Of a DNA stretch of 64,000 nucleotides, positions 30,339-38,510 are shown in pieces. The DNA comes from Myxococcota bacterium (GTDB lineage Bacteria; Myxococcota_A; UBA796; UBA9615; JAKLKC01), in contig JAKLKC010000034.1 of the NCBI GenBank assembly GCA_023150875.1, positions 1-64,000 of the forward strand, in the 5' to 3' direction. The position numbers and the translations under genes were made by a program. The notes below the pieces were generated by a model. The model had not been told where the DNA came from and did not search any database. It saw nothing but the letters and a program-made list of their open reading frames with translations. How positions within the stretch are numbered: position 1 is the stretch's first letter; every line of letters begins with the position of its first letter.

Positions 30339-30379
30339 CCGCCCGCCGGCACCCCCCAAAGGGGTGGGCCGGCGGGCGG
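30339..30379. terminator. Bidirectional GC-rich hairpin after groEL
   Basis: CCGCCCGCCGGC (30339-30350) pairs perfectly with GCCGGCGGGCGG (30368-30379), and C-runs and G-runs extend the stem towards a small A-rich loop at 30358-30360. It lies between the converging groEL and nitrilase-like genes and so probably ends both transcripts. The T content after it is modest (TGCTCGTTCT). Confidence 0.65.
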
Positions 30380-30430
30380 TGCTCGTTCTGGGGGGGCCGC
30401 GCCCCGGAAGGCGGCCCTCGGGCCTCCCGG

Positions 30431-31747
30431 TCAGTCGACCGGCTCGCCGCCCAGGGAGATCTCGGCCCACACCACCGAGTGGATGTAGTGGTTCTCGATG
30501 TCGGCGCCCGATCCCGGCGCGAGGGCGGCGGCGGTGGCGGAGAGGATCTCGCGCCGCTGGACCAGGGAGAGGGTGGGATCGGCGACGCCCGGGTCCTCGA
30601 CGGCCCAGGGGCCGACGACCGCCAGGGCGTCCTGGGGCTCGGCGCCCGCGGCCAGGGGGGTCGCGGCATCGGACAGCTCGTGGTTTCGGCGGGCGATCAT
30701 GGCCTGCCCGTCGAAGGCGTGGTCGAAGAGGTTGCCGGTGAGCACGGGGGAGGCGATCCAGAGCAGGCCCGGCCAGATCTCCCAGGTCATCGCGTCCACG
30801 AGGGTGCCCTGGGCGGCCTGGGGGACCCAGGTGTCCCCCGCCCCGTCCCCGTCCAGGTCCTCGCCGGTGTATGCGCACCAGGGTCCCCAGCTCGCCCGGG
30901 GGTTCAGCACCACGGCGACGCCGTCGCCGTTCAGGCGATCGAGGACCTCGCCGGAGCCGGCGTCGGCGCCCACGGCGATCCCGACGCGACCGAAGCCCAG
31001 GGTGACTCCCGCGACCCCATCGAGGTCGCCGCCCGAGAGCCCCAGCAGCGCCACCTCCTCGGGCCCTGGGGAGATCTCCTCGGCGGTCAGCAACTCCTGG
31101 CCGTCGGGACCCCAGAGCGTGCAGCGGGAGCGGACCTCGGGGCTCCGGGCGACCCACACCGCTTCCGGGGGCGAAGCGAGGTCGGGGTCGGCGAAGACCG
31201 CGACGTCCTCGGGGGCGGGGCTGGACTCCACGTCGGGAAGGGGGGCGCAGGCGACGAGGTGGATCCCGTGCTCCCGGGCGAGGGCGGGGAAGGTCCCGTA
31301 CCAGGCCCGGGCGAGGGTGTCGGACGCGGCCAGGAGCGGGTTCGACGCGCCGGCCTCCCCGGCGAAGCGGGCCTCGTACTCGGCGCGGGGGGTGGCGTAG
31401 GCGTCCCCCAGGGCGGCGAGGGCGGAGGCGAGGGTGGGGGCGCTCCGGGCGGCCTCGCCGCGGCTCCCGGCGAAGGCGGCGATCAGGCCAACGTGCTCGG
31501 GCAGGACGACGAGGTTCTCGAAGGGCTGGCCGCTTCCGTCCTCCTGGAGGGACAGGAAGGGCGCCGCCCGGCCCACGACGACGGCCATCTCGGCGGCGAA
31601 GGCGTCGAGGCTGGCAGCGGCGGCCAGGTCCTGCCGGTTCGACACCGCCATGACCCTCACCACGGTGGGGTAGGACCACTGCACGCACGCCGTCCCGGCG
31701 GCCAGGAGCAGGGCGGGGGGGATCGCCGCCGCGAGGGGGAGTCTCAT
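30431..31747 (-). CDS. Nitrilase-fold protein lacking catalytic Lys and Cys
   Basis: A 438-residue protein with an N-terminal signal peptide or anchor. The body follows the carbon-nitrogen hydrolase pattern: LVVLPEHVG keeps the Glu (residue 84), AREHGIHLVACAP and LWGPDGQELL match core strands, and GRVGIAVGADAGSGEVLDRL matches the strand-elbow that normally reads 'G-x-x-I-C-Y-D'. Here the nucleophile Cys is Gly (about residue 260), and the catalytic Lys region reads TAEEI. It is therefore probably a pseudo-enzyme or a diverged member. It is convergent with groEL and divergent from htpX. Confidence 0.6.
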   Translation of the reverse strand: MRLPLAAAIPPALLLAAGTACVQWSYPTVVRVMAVSNRQDLAAAASLDAFAAEMAVVVGRAAPFLSLQEDGSGQPFENLVVLPEHVGLIAAFAGSRGEAARSAPTLASALAALGDAYATPRAEYEARFAGEAGASNPLLAASDTLARAWYGTFPALAREHGIHLVACAPLPDVESSPAPEDVAVFADPDLASPPEAVWVARSPEVRSRCTLWGPDGQELLTAEEISPGPEEVALLGLSGGDLDGVAGVTLGFGRVGIAVGADAGSGEVLDRLNGDGVAVVLNPRASWGPWCAYTGEDLDGDGAGDTWVPQAAQGTLVDAMTWEIWPGLLWIASPVLTGNLFDHAFDGQAMIARRNHELSDAATPLAAGAEPQDALAVVGPWAVEDPGVADPTLSLVQRREILSATAAALAPGSGADIENHYIHSVVWAEISLGGEPVD

Positions 31748-31794
31748 CGGGGGCTCCAGGGATTGCAGCGCGCTGGGGACGCCCGCGCGCGCCC

Positions 31795-31822
31795 TTTACA
31801 GCGGGAAGTCTAACCCTATCTT
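31795..31822 (+). promoter_or_regulatory. htpX promoter
   Basis: TTTACA (31795-31800), 16 bases, TATCTT (31817-31822), with the expected start about 43 bases before the htpX ATG. Confidence 0.55.
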
Positions 31823-31871
31823 GAGGATGTCCGTCCGGCCCGGACATCCGGCACCCGGAGCGGAGGAGACC

Positions 31872-32756
31872 ATGTACGCCATCAAGACCACGCTCCTGCT
31901 GACCTTCCTGACCGCCCTCCTGGTGGGCGGAGCCTACGCGGTGACCGGCGATCCGGGCGCCGCGGGGATCGCGCTGCTCTTCGCCGCCGTCCTCAACTTC
32001 TTCACGTACTTCTTCAGCGACCGCATCGTGCTGCGGATGTATCGGGCCCGGGAGGTGTCGCCCTCGGAGGCTCCCCAGCTCCACGCCGTCGTGGACGAGC
32101 TGGTGGGGCGGGCGGGGATCCCCAAGCCCCGCGTCTACGTGATCCCCGATCCCTCCCCCAACGCCTTCGCCACCGGCCGGAACCCGCGGCACGCCGCCGT
32201 GGCGGTGACCGAGGGCCTGGTGCGGATCATGTCCCCTAGGGAGCTGCGGGGCGTCCTGGCCCACGAGCTGGGGCACGTGACCAACCGCGACATCCTCATC
32301 TCCACCGTCGCCGCCACGGTCGCCGGCGCCGTCGGCTGGATCTCCAGCATGGCCCGGTGGGGGATGATCTTCGGAGGCGGCGGGCGGGACGACGAGCGGG
32401 GGAGCAACCCCCTCGGCGCCGTGGCCATGATCCTGTTCGCCATGTTCGCCGGCCTCGCCGCGGCGCTGATCCAGATGGCCATCAGCCGCGCCCGGGAGTA
32501 CTCCGCCGACCTGACCGCGGCCCGGCTCACCGGCGACCCCGTCTCCCTGGCCGACGCCCTCCGCAAGCTGGGCACCTACAGCGCCCGGGTCCCGCTGGAC
32601 GCCCACCAGGCGACCGCCCACATGTTCATCGTCAATCCCCTCCGGCCCGGCGAGGCCTTCGCCCGGATGTTCAGCACCCACCCTCCCCTGGAGGACCGCA
32701 TCGCCCGCCTCGAGACCCTGGCCTACGGCGGGGCGCTGGACCGCCGGGGCACCTGA
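31872..32756 (+). CDS. htpX: Membrane zinc protease HtpX
   Basis: A 294-residue M48B inner-membrane metalloprotease that degrades damaged membrane proteins. Two N-terminal helices (TTLLLTFLTALLVGGAYAV and GIALLFAAVLNFFTYFF) precede the catalytic domain with the zinc motif HELGH near residue 136 and the family segment PNAFATGRNPRHAAVAVTEG. The third zinc ligand (REYSADLTAA) lies after a third and fourth membrane segment. The ATG at 31872 follows GGAGGAG. It has its own promoter and sits beside the chaperone genes, which fits a stress role. Confidence 0.96.
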   Translation: MYAIKTTLLLTFLTALLVGGAYAVTGDPGAAGIALLFAAVLNFFTYFFSDRIVLRMYRAREVSPSEAPQLHAVVDELVGRAGIPKPRVYVIPDPSPNAFATGRNPRHAAVAVTEGLVRIMSPRELRGVLAHELGHVTNRDILISTVAATVAGAVGWISSMARWGMIFGGGGRDDERGSNPLGAVAMILFAMFAGLAAALIQMAISRAREYSADLTAARLTGDPVSLADALRKLGTYSARVPLDAHQATAHMFIVNPLRPGEAFARMFSTHPPLEDRIARLETLAYGGALDRRGT

Positions 32757-32844
32757 GCTGCGCCGCGGCACGGGTGGCCCGGAGACAGGCCCACGCAACT
32801 CCGCGTAACGGCACACTTATTGTCCGCACCACCCCGTCCGGTGT

Positions 32845-32873
32845 TTGACAGCGTGGGTCCGCTCGTCTAGTCT
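32845..32873 (+). promoter_or_regulatory. Promoter of the tandem membrane-protein cluster
   Basis: TTGACA (32845-32850), exactly 17 bases, TAGTCT (32868-32873). The predicted start is about 32 bases before the ATG at 32912. Confidence 0.6.
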
Positions 32874-32911
32874 GCCGGGGGCCGTCTCGGACGGGTCCCT
32901 CGGAGACGCGG

Positions 32912-33559
32912 ATGTCCCTTCGTGGCCTGCACAAGCGCCTTGCGGCCCTCCTCGCGGCGCTGCCCCTGCTCCTGACGCTGGAGACCTATGCGCTCGCCCG
33001 TCCCGCGGGGGGAGGCGCGCCCGCCGTCCGCGTGGGGGAGGCCCCGGGACCCGCACCGGCCCCGGCGCCAGACCTCGCCCCCCCGCGGTTCGGATCCAGT
33101 GAATCCGTCCGCCTGGCGGCGGCCTCCTTGAGAGGAGGGGGGCCGTCCCTGCCGCCCATGGGCCGGCACCCCGCGACGGCGGGGGAGGGCTCCGACTCCG
33201 ATCCCGCCGCCGACGCCGCGCTGAAGCTGACCATCGTGTACGGAGCGGTGTCCATCGGGTGCCTGGCGACGGCGGCGGCGTTCATCCCCACCGGGGCCTA
33301 CTACTTCTTCAAGGCCGTGGCCTACGACGCCGCTGGGGGGACCCCGGTGTTCCTGCCCCAGATGCCCCTCTTCTTCATCGGTCTGGGCCTGCTGGTCCCG
33401 GGCTTCGTGTTCCTGTCCAAGGGCCTGGACCAGCTCCGCCTCTACCGCAGCCTTACTGCCGGCCTGGATCCCCGCGGCGGCGGGCGGATGTTCGCGGGCC
33501 TGCCCCTCTCGCCCCGGGACGTGTACCTCGCCGGGGACGTGGTGCTCTTCACGTTCTGA
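32912..33559 (+). CDS. Two-helix exported protein, tandem paralogue 1
   Basis: A 215-residue protein with a signal peptide (LAALLAALPLLLTLETYALA), a Pro/Ala-rich low-complexity stretch to residue 100, then two membrane helices (LTIVYGAVSIGCLATAAAFI and MPLFFIGLGLLVPGFVFL) and a short tail ending LFTF. The two genes that follow share this plan: the loop between helices contains an aromatic cluster, the second helix is followed by a charged helix, and all end in [L/I]-F-x-F. No known domain was recognised. This copy is the most divergent of the three. Function unknown. Confidence 0.65.
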   Translation: MSLRGLHKRLAALLAALPLLLTLETYALARPAGGGAPAVRVGEAPGPAPAPAPDLAPPRFGSSESVRLAAASLRGGGPSLPPMGRHPATAGEGSDSDPAADAALKLTIVYGAVSIGCLATAAAFIPTGAYYFFKAVAYDAAGGTPVFLPQMPLFFIGLGLLVPGFVFLSKGLDQLRLYRSLTAGLDPRGGGRMFAGLPLSPRDVYLAGDVVLFTF

Positions 33560-33608
33560 TCGGGCCCCCGGGGCGGCCCGGGCCGCCCGCACCGCCCGGA
33601 TCCGACGG

Positions 33609-34148
33609 ATGGGGGATCTCTTGCACCGCTTGCTTCCCTCCCTCTGCACCCTCCTCGCCCTCACGCTCCTCCTCGGAGGGGCGCCGTCCCGCGCCTTCGC
33701 GGGGCCGCCGGCCGGGACCACCCGGGTCGCCTCCACCGAGGCCAAGGGCCGGGACGCCGCCGCCAAGGCGCAGTTGGACCTCGCCCGGGACCGGAGCACG
33801 GCGGGCATCGTCATCGGCGCCGTCCTCCTCGGGGGAGGCGCCGCCATGACGGGGATCGGGGCGGTGCAGTGGGGCCTGACCACCCGGGAGGCCGAGGGCT
33901 TCGACTACCGGAGCGCCCCTTGGGTCTACGTCACGGCGGCGGGCCTCTCGGTGGTCTTCGTCGGGGTGGGCTTCCTCATGTTCGGCCTGGACCAGCGGGA
34001 GGTCGCCAAGAAGATCGAGAAGACCCTCGCCCTGGGCCCCTCCCTCCCTCCCCTGGACCCCGCCGCCGTCCCGGCCCTGGCAAACGCGCCGCTCCTGGGT
34101 CCGGCCGATCCCGGCCTGGCGCTCTCCGTGCCGCTGTTCCGCTTCTGA
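33609..34148 (+). CDS. Two-helix exported protein, tandem paralogue 2
   Basis: A 179-residue protein. A signal peptide (cleavage after AFA) is followed by a Lys/Ala-rich region, helix 1 (GIVIGAVLLGGGAAMTGIGA), a loop with EGFDYRSAPW, helix 2 (AAGLSVVFVGVGFLMFGL), a charged helix (DQREVAKKIEKTLAL) and the end LFRF. EGFDYRSAPW lines up with GGFNYFSIPW in paralogue 3. The start is 49 bases after the previous gene, suggesting one transcript. Function unknown. Confidence 0.65.
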   Translation: MGDLLHRLLPSLCTLLALTLLLGGAPSRAFAGPPAGTTRVASTEAKGRDAAAKAQLDLARDRSTAGIVIGAVLLGGGAAMTGIGAVQWGLTTREAEGFDYRSAPWVYVTAAGLSVVFVGVGFLMFGLDQREVAKKIEKTLALGPSLPPLDPAAVPALANAPLLGPADPGLALSVPLFRF

Positions 34149-34313
34149 ACCGGATCCGACGACCGCCCTTCCGGGGCCCCCGGCAACCCCTTCGCCGGAT
34201 CCTCCCGGCTCCCCCGTCAGGTTCCCGCGCCACCCGCCGATAGGCACGGGGGGCACCGGGGACGCCGCGGGGGGATCCCCTGCGGCGGATGGAGGTGGCC
34301 CGGAGGTCGCGAG

Positions 34314-35021
34314 ATGACCCGTCCCCCGCGCCGCCCCGCCGGCTGCCTGCTGGCCGCCTGGCTGGTCCTCATCATCGGCCTGGAGCAGCCCGCGCTGGCC
34401 GCCTCCGCCGCCCCGCCGGCCGGCCCGGTCCTCCCCGCGGCGATCGCCGGGACGGAGGCGGCCTCCGCCGCCCCCCCCGCCACGCCCGCGGGGCTTCCGG
34501 ATCTGGCCGCCCCCACCTTCGGCGCCCCGGGTTCGGTGGCGGCAGCGCGGCTGGCGTTGCGCGCGCTCGACGCGTCCTCGCCGGCGCCCGCGCCCGAGGC
34601 CCGCCGGGAGTCCGCGGCCGGGGTGGCGCGGGCGCGGGTGCGCCACGACCCGATCCTCCTGGAGAAGCGCCACGCCATCGCCAACGCCGTCGTCTCGGGG
34701 GTCTTCCTGGGCGGTTCCGGAGTGGCGTTGGCCTACGGCCTGACCGGCGTGAGCCTGCTGACGGAGGGCGGGTTCAACTACTTCTCGATCCCCTGGCTGG
34801 CGCTGTCGGCGGGGGGTGGGATCCTGTTCGTCATCGGGTTCACGGCGCTGATGGTGAGCCTCTCCCACTTCGGCAAGGCCCACCGCCTGGCGGTGCGGGC
34901 GGCGCTGGGATCCCCCGAGTGGGAGCGGCGGGTCGAGGCCGAGGCCCTGGCGGGGCCCGATCCGGAGCCGGGCGATCGCCTGGCTCCGAGGGTGCGGGCG
35001 ATCCCCATCTTCGAGTTCTGA
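34314..35021 (+). CDS. Two-helix exported protein, tandem paralogue 3
   Basis: A 235-residue protein: signal peptide (LLAAWLVLIIGLEQPALAA), Ala/Pro-rich region to about residue 105, helix 1 (ANAVVSGVFLGGSGVALAYG), loop with GGFNYFSIPW, helix 2 (ALSAGGGILFVIGFTALMVS), charged helix and the end IFEF. It shows clear similarity to paralogue 2 through both helices. It lies 165 bases after that gene and 135 before pal. A role in the cell envelope is inferred from topology and from the pal neighbour only. Confidence 0.65.
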   Translation: MTRPPRRPAGCLLAAWLVLIIGLEQPALAASAAPPAGPVLPAAIAGTEAASAAPPATPAGLPDLAAPTFGAPGSVAAARLALRALDASSPAPAPEARRESAAGVARARVRHDPILLEKRHAIANAVVSGVFLGGSGVALAYGLTGVSLLTEGGFNYFSIPWLALSAGGGILFVIGFTALMVSLSHFGKAHRLAVRAALGSPEWERRVEAEALAGPDPEPGDRLAPRVRAIPIFEF

Positions 35022-35156
35022 CCCGGCCCCGACCACCTCCTCCGGGGCCCCAACCCGTGGACCGGGTGAATGCGCGGACCTCCTCGCGTGTTCTGATGCG
35101 TCGGGGCTGGCCGGCCGGCGACGGGCGCCCAGCTTGATGGTCTACAAGGAGGACTC

Positions 35157-35723
35157 ATGCCCCGGTCCCGCTCCGCTCCGCCCGGGCGCCTCGCCCCGGG
35201 CCTCGCCGCCGTGGTCCCCTTGGGGATCGCCCTCGCTCTCGCCGGCTGCACCAAGCAGGTGCAGGTCAAGGACTACGGATCCCCCCTCGATGGGGCGGGG
35301 GACCGGGCCGGCGACGGCGCCAGCGCCGGCTCCACCCGAGTCGAGGACGTCCCCGACGCCGTGATCGACGAGCTCCGCGCCAACTTCGAGAAGGTCTACT
35401 TCGAGTACGACAGCCACGACCTGACCCCCGACACCCGATCCGTCCTGGAACGGAACGCGACGATCCTCAAGCGCTACGCGACGTTGCGGGTCACGCTGGA
35501 GGGCCACTGCGACGACCGGGGCTCGACGGAGTACAACCTGGCCCTGGGGGAGAGGAGGGCGTCGTCCGTGCAGGAGTACCTGGTCGGCCTCGGCGTCCGC
35601 CCCGAGCAGCTCGAACGCGTGAGCTACGGCGAGGAGAGGCCCGAGGTGCCCGGCGAGGGCGAGGGCACGAGGTCCCGCAACCGGCGCGTGGAGTTCGTCG
35701 CCACCGTGCATCAAAGGAGCTGA
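35157..35723 (+). CDS. pal: Peptidoglycan-associated (OmpA-like) lipoprotein
   Basis: A 188-residue outer-membrane lipoprotein (LALAGC, Cys31). After an acidic Gly/Ser linker comes an OmpA C-terminal domain: VYFEYDSHDLTPDTRSVLERNA, LEGHCDDRGSTEYNLALGERRA and the end SRNRRVEFVA. The Asp and Arg that bind diaminopimelate are present (CDDRGSTEYN, ERRA). AGGAGG stands just before the ATG. Pal normally works with Tol proteins, none of which is seen here. The domain also fits other OmpA-like lipoproteins, so the symbol is by closest fit. Confidence 0.88.
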   Translation: MPRSRSAPPGRLAPGLAAVVPLGIALALAGCTKQVQVKDYGSPLDGAGDRAGDGASAGSTRVEDVPDAVIDELRANFEKVYFEYDSHDLTPDTRSVLERNATILKRYATLRVTLEGHCDDRGSTEYNLALGERRASSVQEYLVGLGVRPEQLERVSYGEERPEVPGEGEGTRSRNRRVEFVATVHQRS

Positions 35724-35937
35724 GCCGAGGCGAGACCGCGCCCGCCGCCCCACCCAGGCGAGGCGAAGCCGACCCGCGGCGCCGGCCATGGACGTCGGAC
35801 CCGTTGCGGCGAGACGCGATGGGACCATGTTTCCGCCCGGCACCGGGTCGGGTCACAGAACGCGGGGCCGCCCGGGCGCCCGCCCCCCTTCCGCGGGGAT
35901 CCTCTGGGGCGAGCCCGCTCCGTTGCCGGAGTTCGCC

Positions 35938-35966
35938 TTGACGTCCTTGCCCCCGCTGATTACCAT
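35938..35966 (+). promoter_or_regulatory. infA promoter
   Basis: TTGACG (35938-35943), 17 bases, TACCAT (35961-35966), giving a leader of roughly 107 bases to infA. The rest of the 356-base pal-infA spacer holds no recognisable gene or RNA. Confidence 0.6.
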
Positions 35967-36079
35967 CCGCGCGCCTGTCTCCTCCGCCAGGCGTCAGGGT
36001 CGCCGGCAAATACGGAGATCAGGCCCCGCCACCCGATCCCTGCTGGCCCCATCGACCCGTCCCCGCACGAAAGGACTCC

Positions 36080-36298
36080 ATGAGCAGCAGCGATCAGATC
36101 GAACTGGAAGGCACCGTCACCGAGGTGTTCCCGGGCGGCGTCTTCCGGGTCGAGACCGAAGCGGGGCACTTCGTCCTCGCCCACCTGGGCGGCAAGATGC
36201 GCAAGTTCCGGATCCGCGTCCTCCTCGGCGACAAGGTGATCGTCGCGGTGTCTCCCTACGACCTCACACGTGGGCGTATCATCTACCGGCAGCGCTAA
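36080..36298 (+). CDS. infA: Translation initiation factor IF-1
   Basis: A 72-residue OB-fold protein that binds the ribosomal A site during initiation. It has the usual length and motifs: [39 protein letters not shown] and [14 protein letters not shown]. It lies away from ribosomal protein genes and just upstream of an RNA-binding protein gene. AAAGGA is a few bases before the ATG. Confidence 0.96.
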   Translation: MSSSDQIELEGTVTEVFPGGVFRVETEAGHFVLAHLGGKMRKFRIRVLLGDKVIVAVSPYDLTRGRIIYRQR

Positions 36299-36383
36299 GG
36301 CTGCAGACCCCTTCCACCGAGAGGAGCCAGGCCAGTCTCGCACGGATCCGGACCGACGAATCCCGGGCATCCTGGAATCTTCG

Positions 36384-37283
36384 ATGTCAACCCCCCCCAT
36401 CACCAAGCTCTTCGTCAGCCAGCTCCCCTACTCCACCGACGAGGATCAGCTCCGCGACTTCTTCGCCCAGTCCGGGTGGAACGTCGTGGACGTCCGAGTG
36501 ATCTTCGACCGCGCCACCGGCCTCAGCAAGGGCTTCGGCTTCGTCGAGCTGGACACCCCCGAGAACGCGGTCCGGGCCCGCGACCAGATGAACGGCGCGA
36601 CCCTGAAGGACCGCCGCCTCATCGTCGACCTCGCCCGTCCCGCCGCGGGGGGAGGACCCGGCCCCCGACCCGGCCCGCGGCCGGGCGACGCCGGCGGCGC
36701 GCCTTACGGGCGGAGGGAGTTCGAGTCCCGACGTCCCGGCGGGCCCGGCGGGCCCGGCGGGCCCGGCGGTGGATACGACCGCGGCGGACCCGGCGGCGGC
36801 GGATACGACCGCGGCGGGCCCGGCGGCGGCGGATACGACCGGGGCGGACCCGGGGGTGGCGGCGGGTACGGCGGACCGCCCCGGGGCGGTGGATACGACC
36901 GGGGCGGACCTGGGGGTGGCGGCGGATACGGCGGGCCGCCCCGGAGCGGCGGATACGACCGGGGCGGACCCGGGGGTGGTGGCTACGGCGGACCACCCCG
37001 GAGCGGCGGCTTCGACCGCGGCGGACCGGGCGGCCCCGGGGGCGGTTTCGGCGGGCCGCCCCGGGGCTTCACGGGCCCCCCGCCGCCTGGAGCGGCGGAA
37101 GAGGGCAGCTTCGGCACCAAGAACGAGTTCGGCGACCGCCGCCGGTCCTTCGAGCCCCGCAAGAAGAAGCCCACCGACTACGGTCGGGGAGACGAGTTCG
37201 GCGCGAAGGGCGGGCGCCGAAGCCGCCCGGAGGACTACGAGGTCGACCCCGACGCCTATGATGACGTCGAGGACGATGGGTGA
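36384..37283 (+). CDS. Gly-rich RRM RNA-binding protein
   Basis: A 299-residue protein with one N-terminal RNA-recognition motif: RNP2 is LFVSQLP near residue 9 and RNP1 is KGFGFVEL near 50. The middle (about 125-235) is low-complexity Gly/Asp/Arg/Tyr sequence built from units such as GGYDRGGPGGG and GGPPRGG. The tail is charged. Bacterial RRM proteins are known as cold-induced Rbp proteins. The RGG-like region should add non-specific RNA binding and could drive condensation. It starts 85 bases after infA, so co-expression is possible. Translation of the start (MSTPPITKLFVS) fits the family. Confidence 0.88.
   Translation: MSTPPITKLFVSQLPYSTDEDQLRDFFAQSGWNVVDVRVIFDRATGLSKGFGFVELDTPENAVRARDQMNGATLKDRRLIVDLARPAAGGGPGPRPGPRPGDAGGAPYGRREFESRRPGGPGGPGGPGGGYDRGGPGGGGYDRGGPGGGGYDRGGPGGGGGYGGPPRGGGYDRGGPGGGGGYGGPPRSGGYDRGGPGGGGYGGPPRSGGFDRGGPGGPGGGFGGPPRGFTGPPPPGAAEEGSFGTKNEFGDRRRSFEPRKKKPTDYGRGDEFGAKGGRRSRPEDYEVDPDAYDDVEDDG
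36739..37062 (+). repeat. Coding repeats of Gly/Tyr/Asp/Arg units
   Basis: Imperfect tandem copies of GGCGGATACGACCGGGGCGG-like DNA encode GGYDRGGPGGG units in the RRM protein. Several 30-45 base blocks are almost identical, so the tail probably grew by duplication. Confidence 0.7.
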
Positions 37284-37313
37284 GCCAGGTGGGGACCGCC
37301 GCGGCGCGTCCCC

Positions 37314-38357
37314 TCATCCGCCACCGCCGGTCACGAAGCTCCAGCCCAGGTCCAGTTCCTCCCCGGCGACGACGATCCCCAGCGTCACCCGGTAGCGTGC
37401 GCCCTCGGCCAGGGGCTCCGTGGGCAGCAGCGCCACCGCGTCCAGCAGGTGGGGATCCGCCCCGGGCTCCAGCAACAGGCTCTGGACCGGCCGCCCCGCC
37501 GCGTCCTGGATCCCGCTCCGGGAGAGGTCGACCTCCAGCGCGTAGGGATCGGACGGGTCCTCGCCCCACTGCGCGGCGCCGAACGTCGCGGTGACGGGGA
37601 AGCCCACGACCCCGTGGTCCGGGGCGGGATCGGGGCTCTCCCGATCCGAGTCCAGGGAGACGGGGACTCCCGACTGGCCCTCGGCCGGATACAGGCCCCA
37701 GGTCAGGGATCCCCCGCCGCCGGCCTGGGAGGTGTCCCAGCGGCCCACCACCACCGCCACGGCGTAGGAGCCCCGGATCCCCAGGCCCAGCTCGGTGGCC
37801 AGGGGGTGGAGGAGGGGGAGGCGGTGGTAGACGGTGGAGATCCACAGGTCCACCGCCCCGGAGGCGGACATGCCCCCATCATCGAAGGCGATCGCCTCGT
37901 CCAGGCGGTGGGCGGCGAGGTCCGCGGGGTAGTCGGCGGCGAGGACCCGCGCCAGCGCGTCCTCCCCGGTGAAGCGCGGGTGGGAGGCGTCCGCCTCGTC
38001 GTGGCCGTAGAGCCCCGTGGCGTCCATGTAGTCGGCGTGGGCCTGGGCCGCGGCCTGGAGCGCCGGGGAGAGAGTCAGGATCGAAAGGCCAGCGGCCTGG
38101 CGGTGGCAGGCGAGGCGCGCCGCGGCGGCGAGCTGGGCCTCGGTCGCGTCGGGATCTCCCGACACGGGAGGCGGATCGGCGCAGAGCGCGTCGACGGCGG
38201 ACGTCTCCTCGCCGGATCCGTCGGTCGAGGCGGCGTCGCTTCCCGAGAGCAACGGCCCCCCGGGCGCCGACATGCCGCACGCGGCACCCAGGACCAGGAA
38301 CGGGGCGTGGATGCCCACGACGGACGGACGGCGGGCGGAGGCGGGGCGGAGGGTCAT
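37314..38357 (-). CDS. CAP/SCP-domain lipoprotein with Ig-like C-terminus
   Basis: A 347-residue lipoprotein (LGAAC, Cys27). After an Asp/Ser-rich linker a CAP (SCP/YkwD-like) domain spans about residues 65-215: LSPALQAAAQAHADYMDATG, GHDEADASHPRFTGEDALAR and WISTVYHRLPLLHP keep the family's paired His and Glu positions. The C-terminal 110 residues look like an SbsA/Big5-type Ig domain (TEPLAEGARYRVTL). CAP proteins of bacteria are secreted, with roles from wall remodelling to lipid or protein binding. The gene is divergent from a NeuA-like gene. Confidence 0.75.
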   Translation of the reverse strand: MTLRPASARRPSVVGIHAPFLVLGAACGMSAPGGPLLSGSDAASTDGSGEETSAVDALCADPPPVSGDPDATEAQLAAAARLACHRQAAGLSILTLSPALQAAAQAHADYMDATGLYGHDEADASHPRFTGEDALARVLAADYPADLAAHRLDEAIAFDDGGMSASGAVDLWISTVYHRLPLLHPLATELGLGIRGSYAVAVVVGRWDTSQAGGGGSLTWGLYPAEGQSGVPVSLDSDRESPDPAPDHGVVGFPVTATFGAAQWGEDPSDPYALEVDLSRSGIQDAAGRPVQSLLLEPGADPHLLDAVALLPTEPLAEGARYRVTLGIVVAGEELDLGWSFVTGGGG

Positions 38358-38510
38358 CGGGGACGTTCTCGGCGCGACTCCCTCCCCCGTTCGTCATCGG
38401 TCGCCCCCCGGAGGACTTGACCGGCCGACGGCGCCGACGGCAGGGAGGGGCCTCAAGGACCGGGCCCGGAGCGCCGATGGGGACGGGAGAGGAAGGCCAG
38501 GGAGGTTTCC

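Noticed and set aside
35724-36079. tRNA or small RNA gene in the pal-infA spacer
   Set aside because: No cloverleaf or conserved TTCGA-type arm could be drawn; only the infA promoter is supported.
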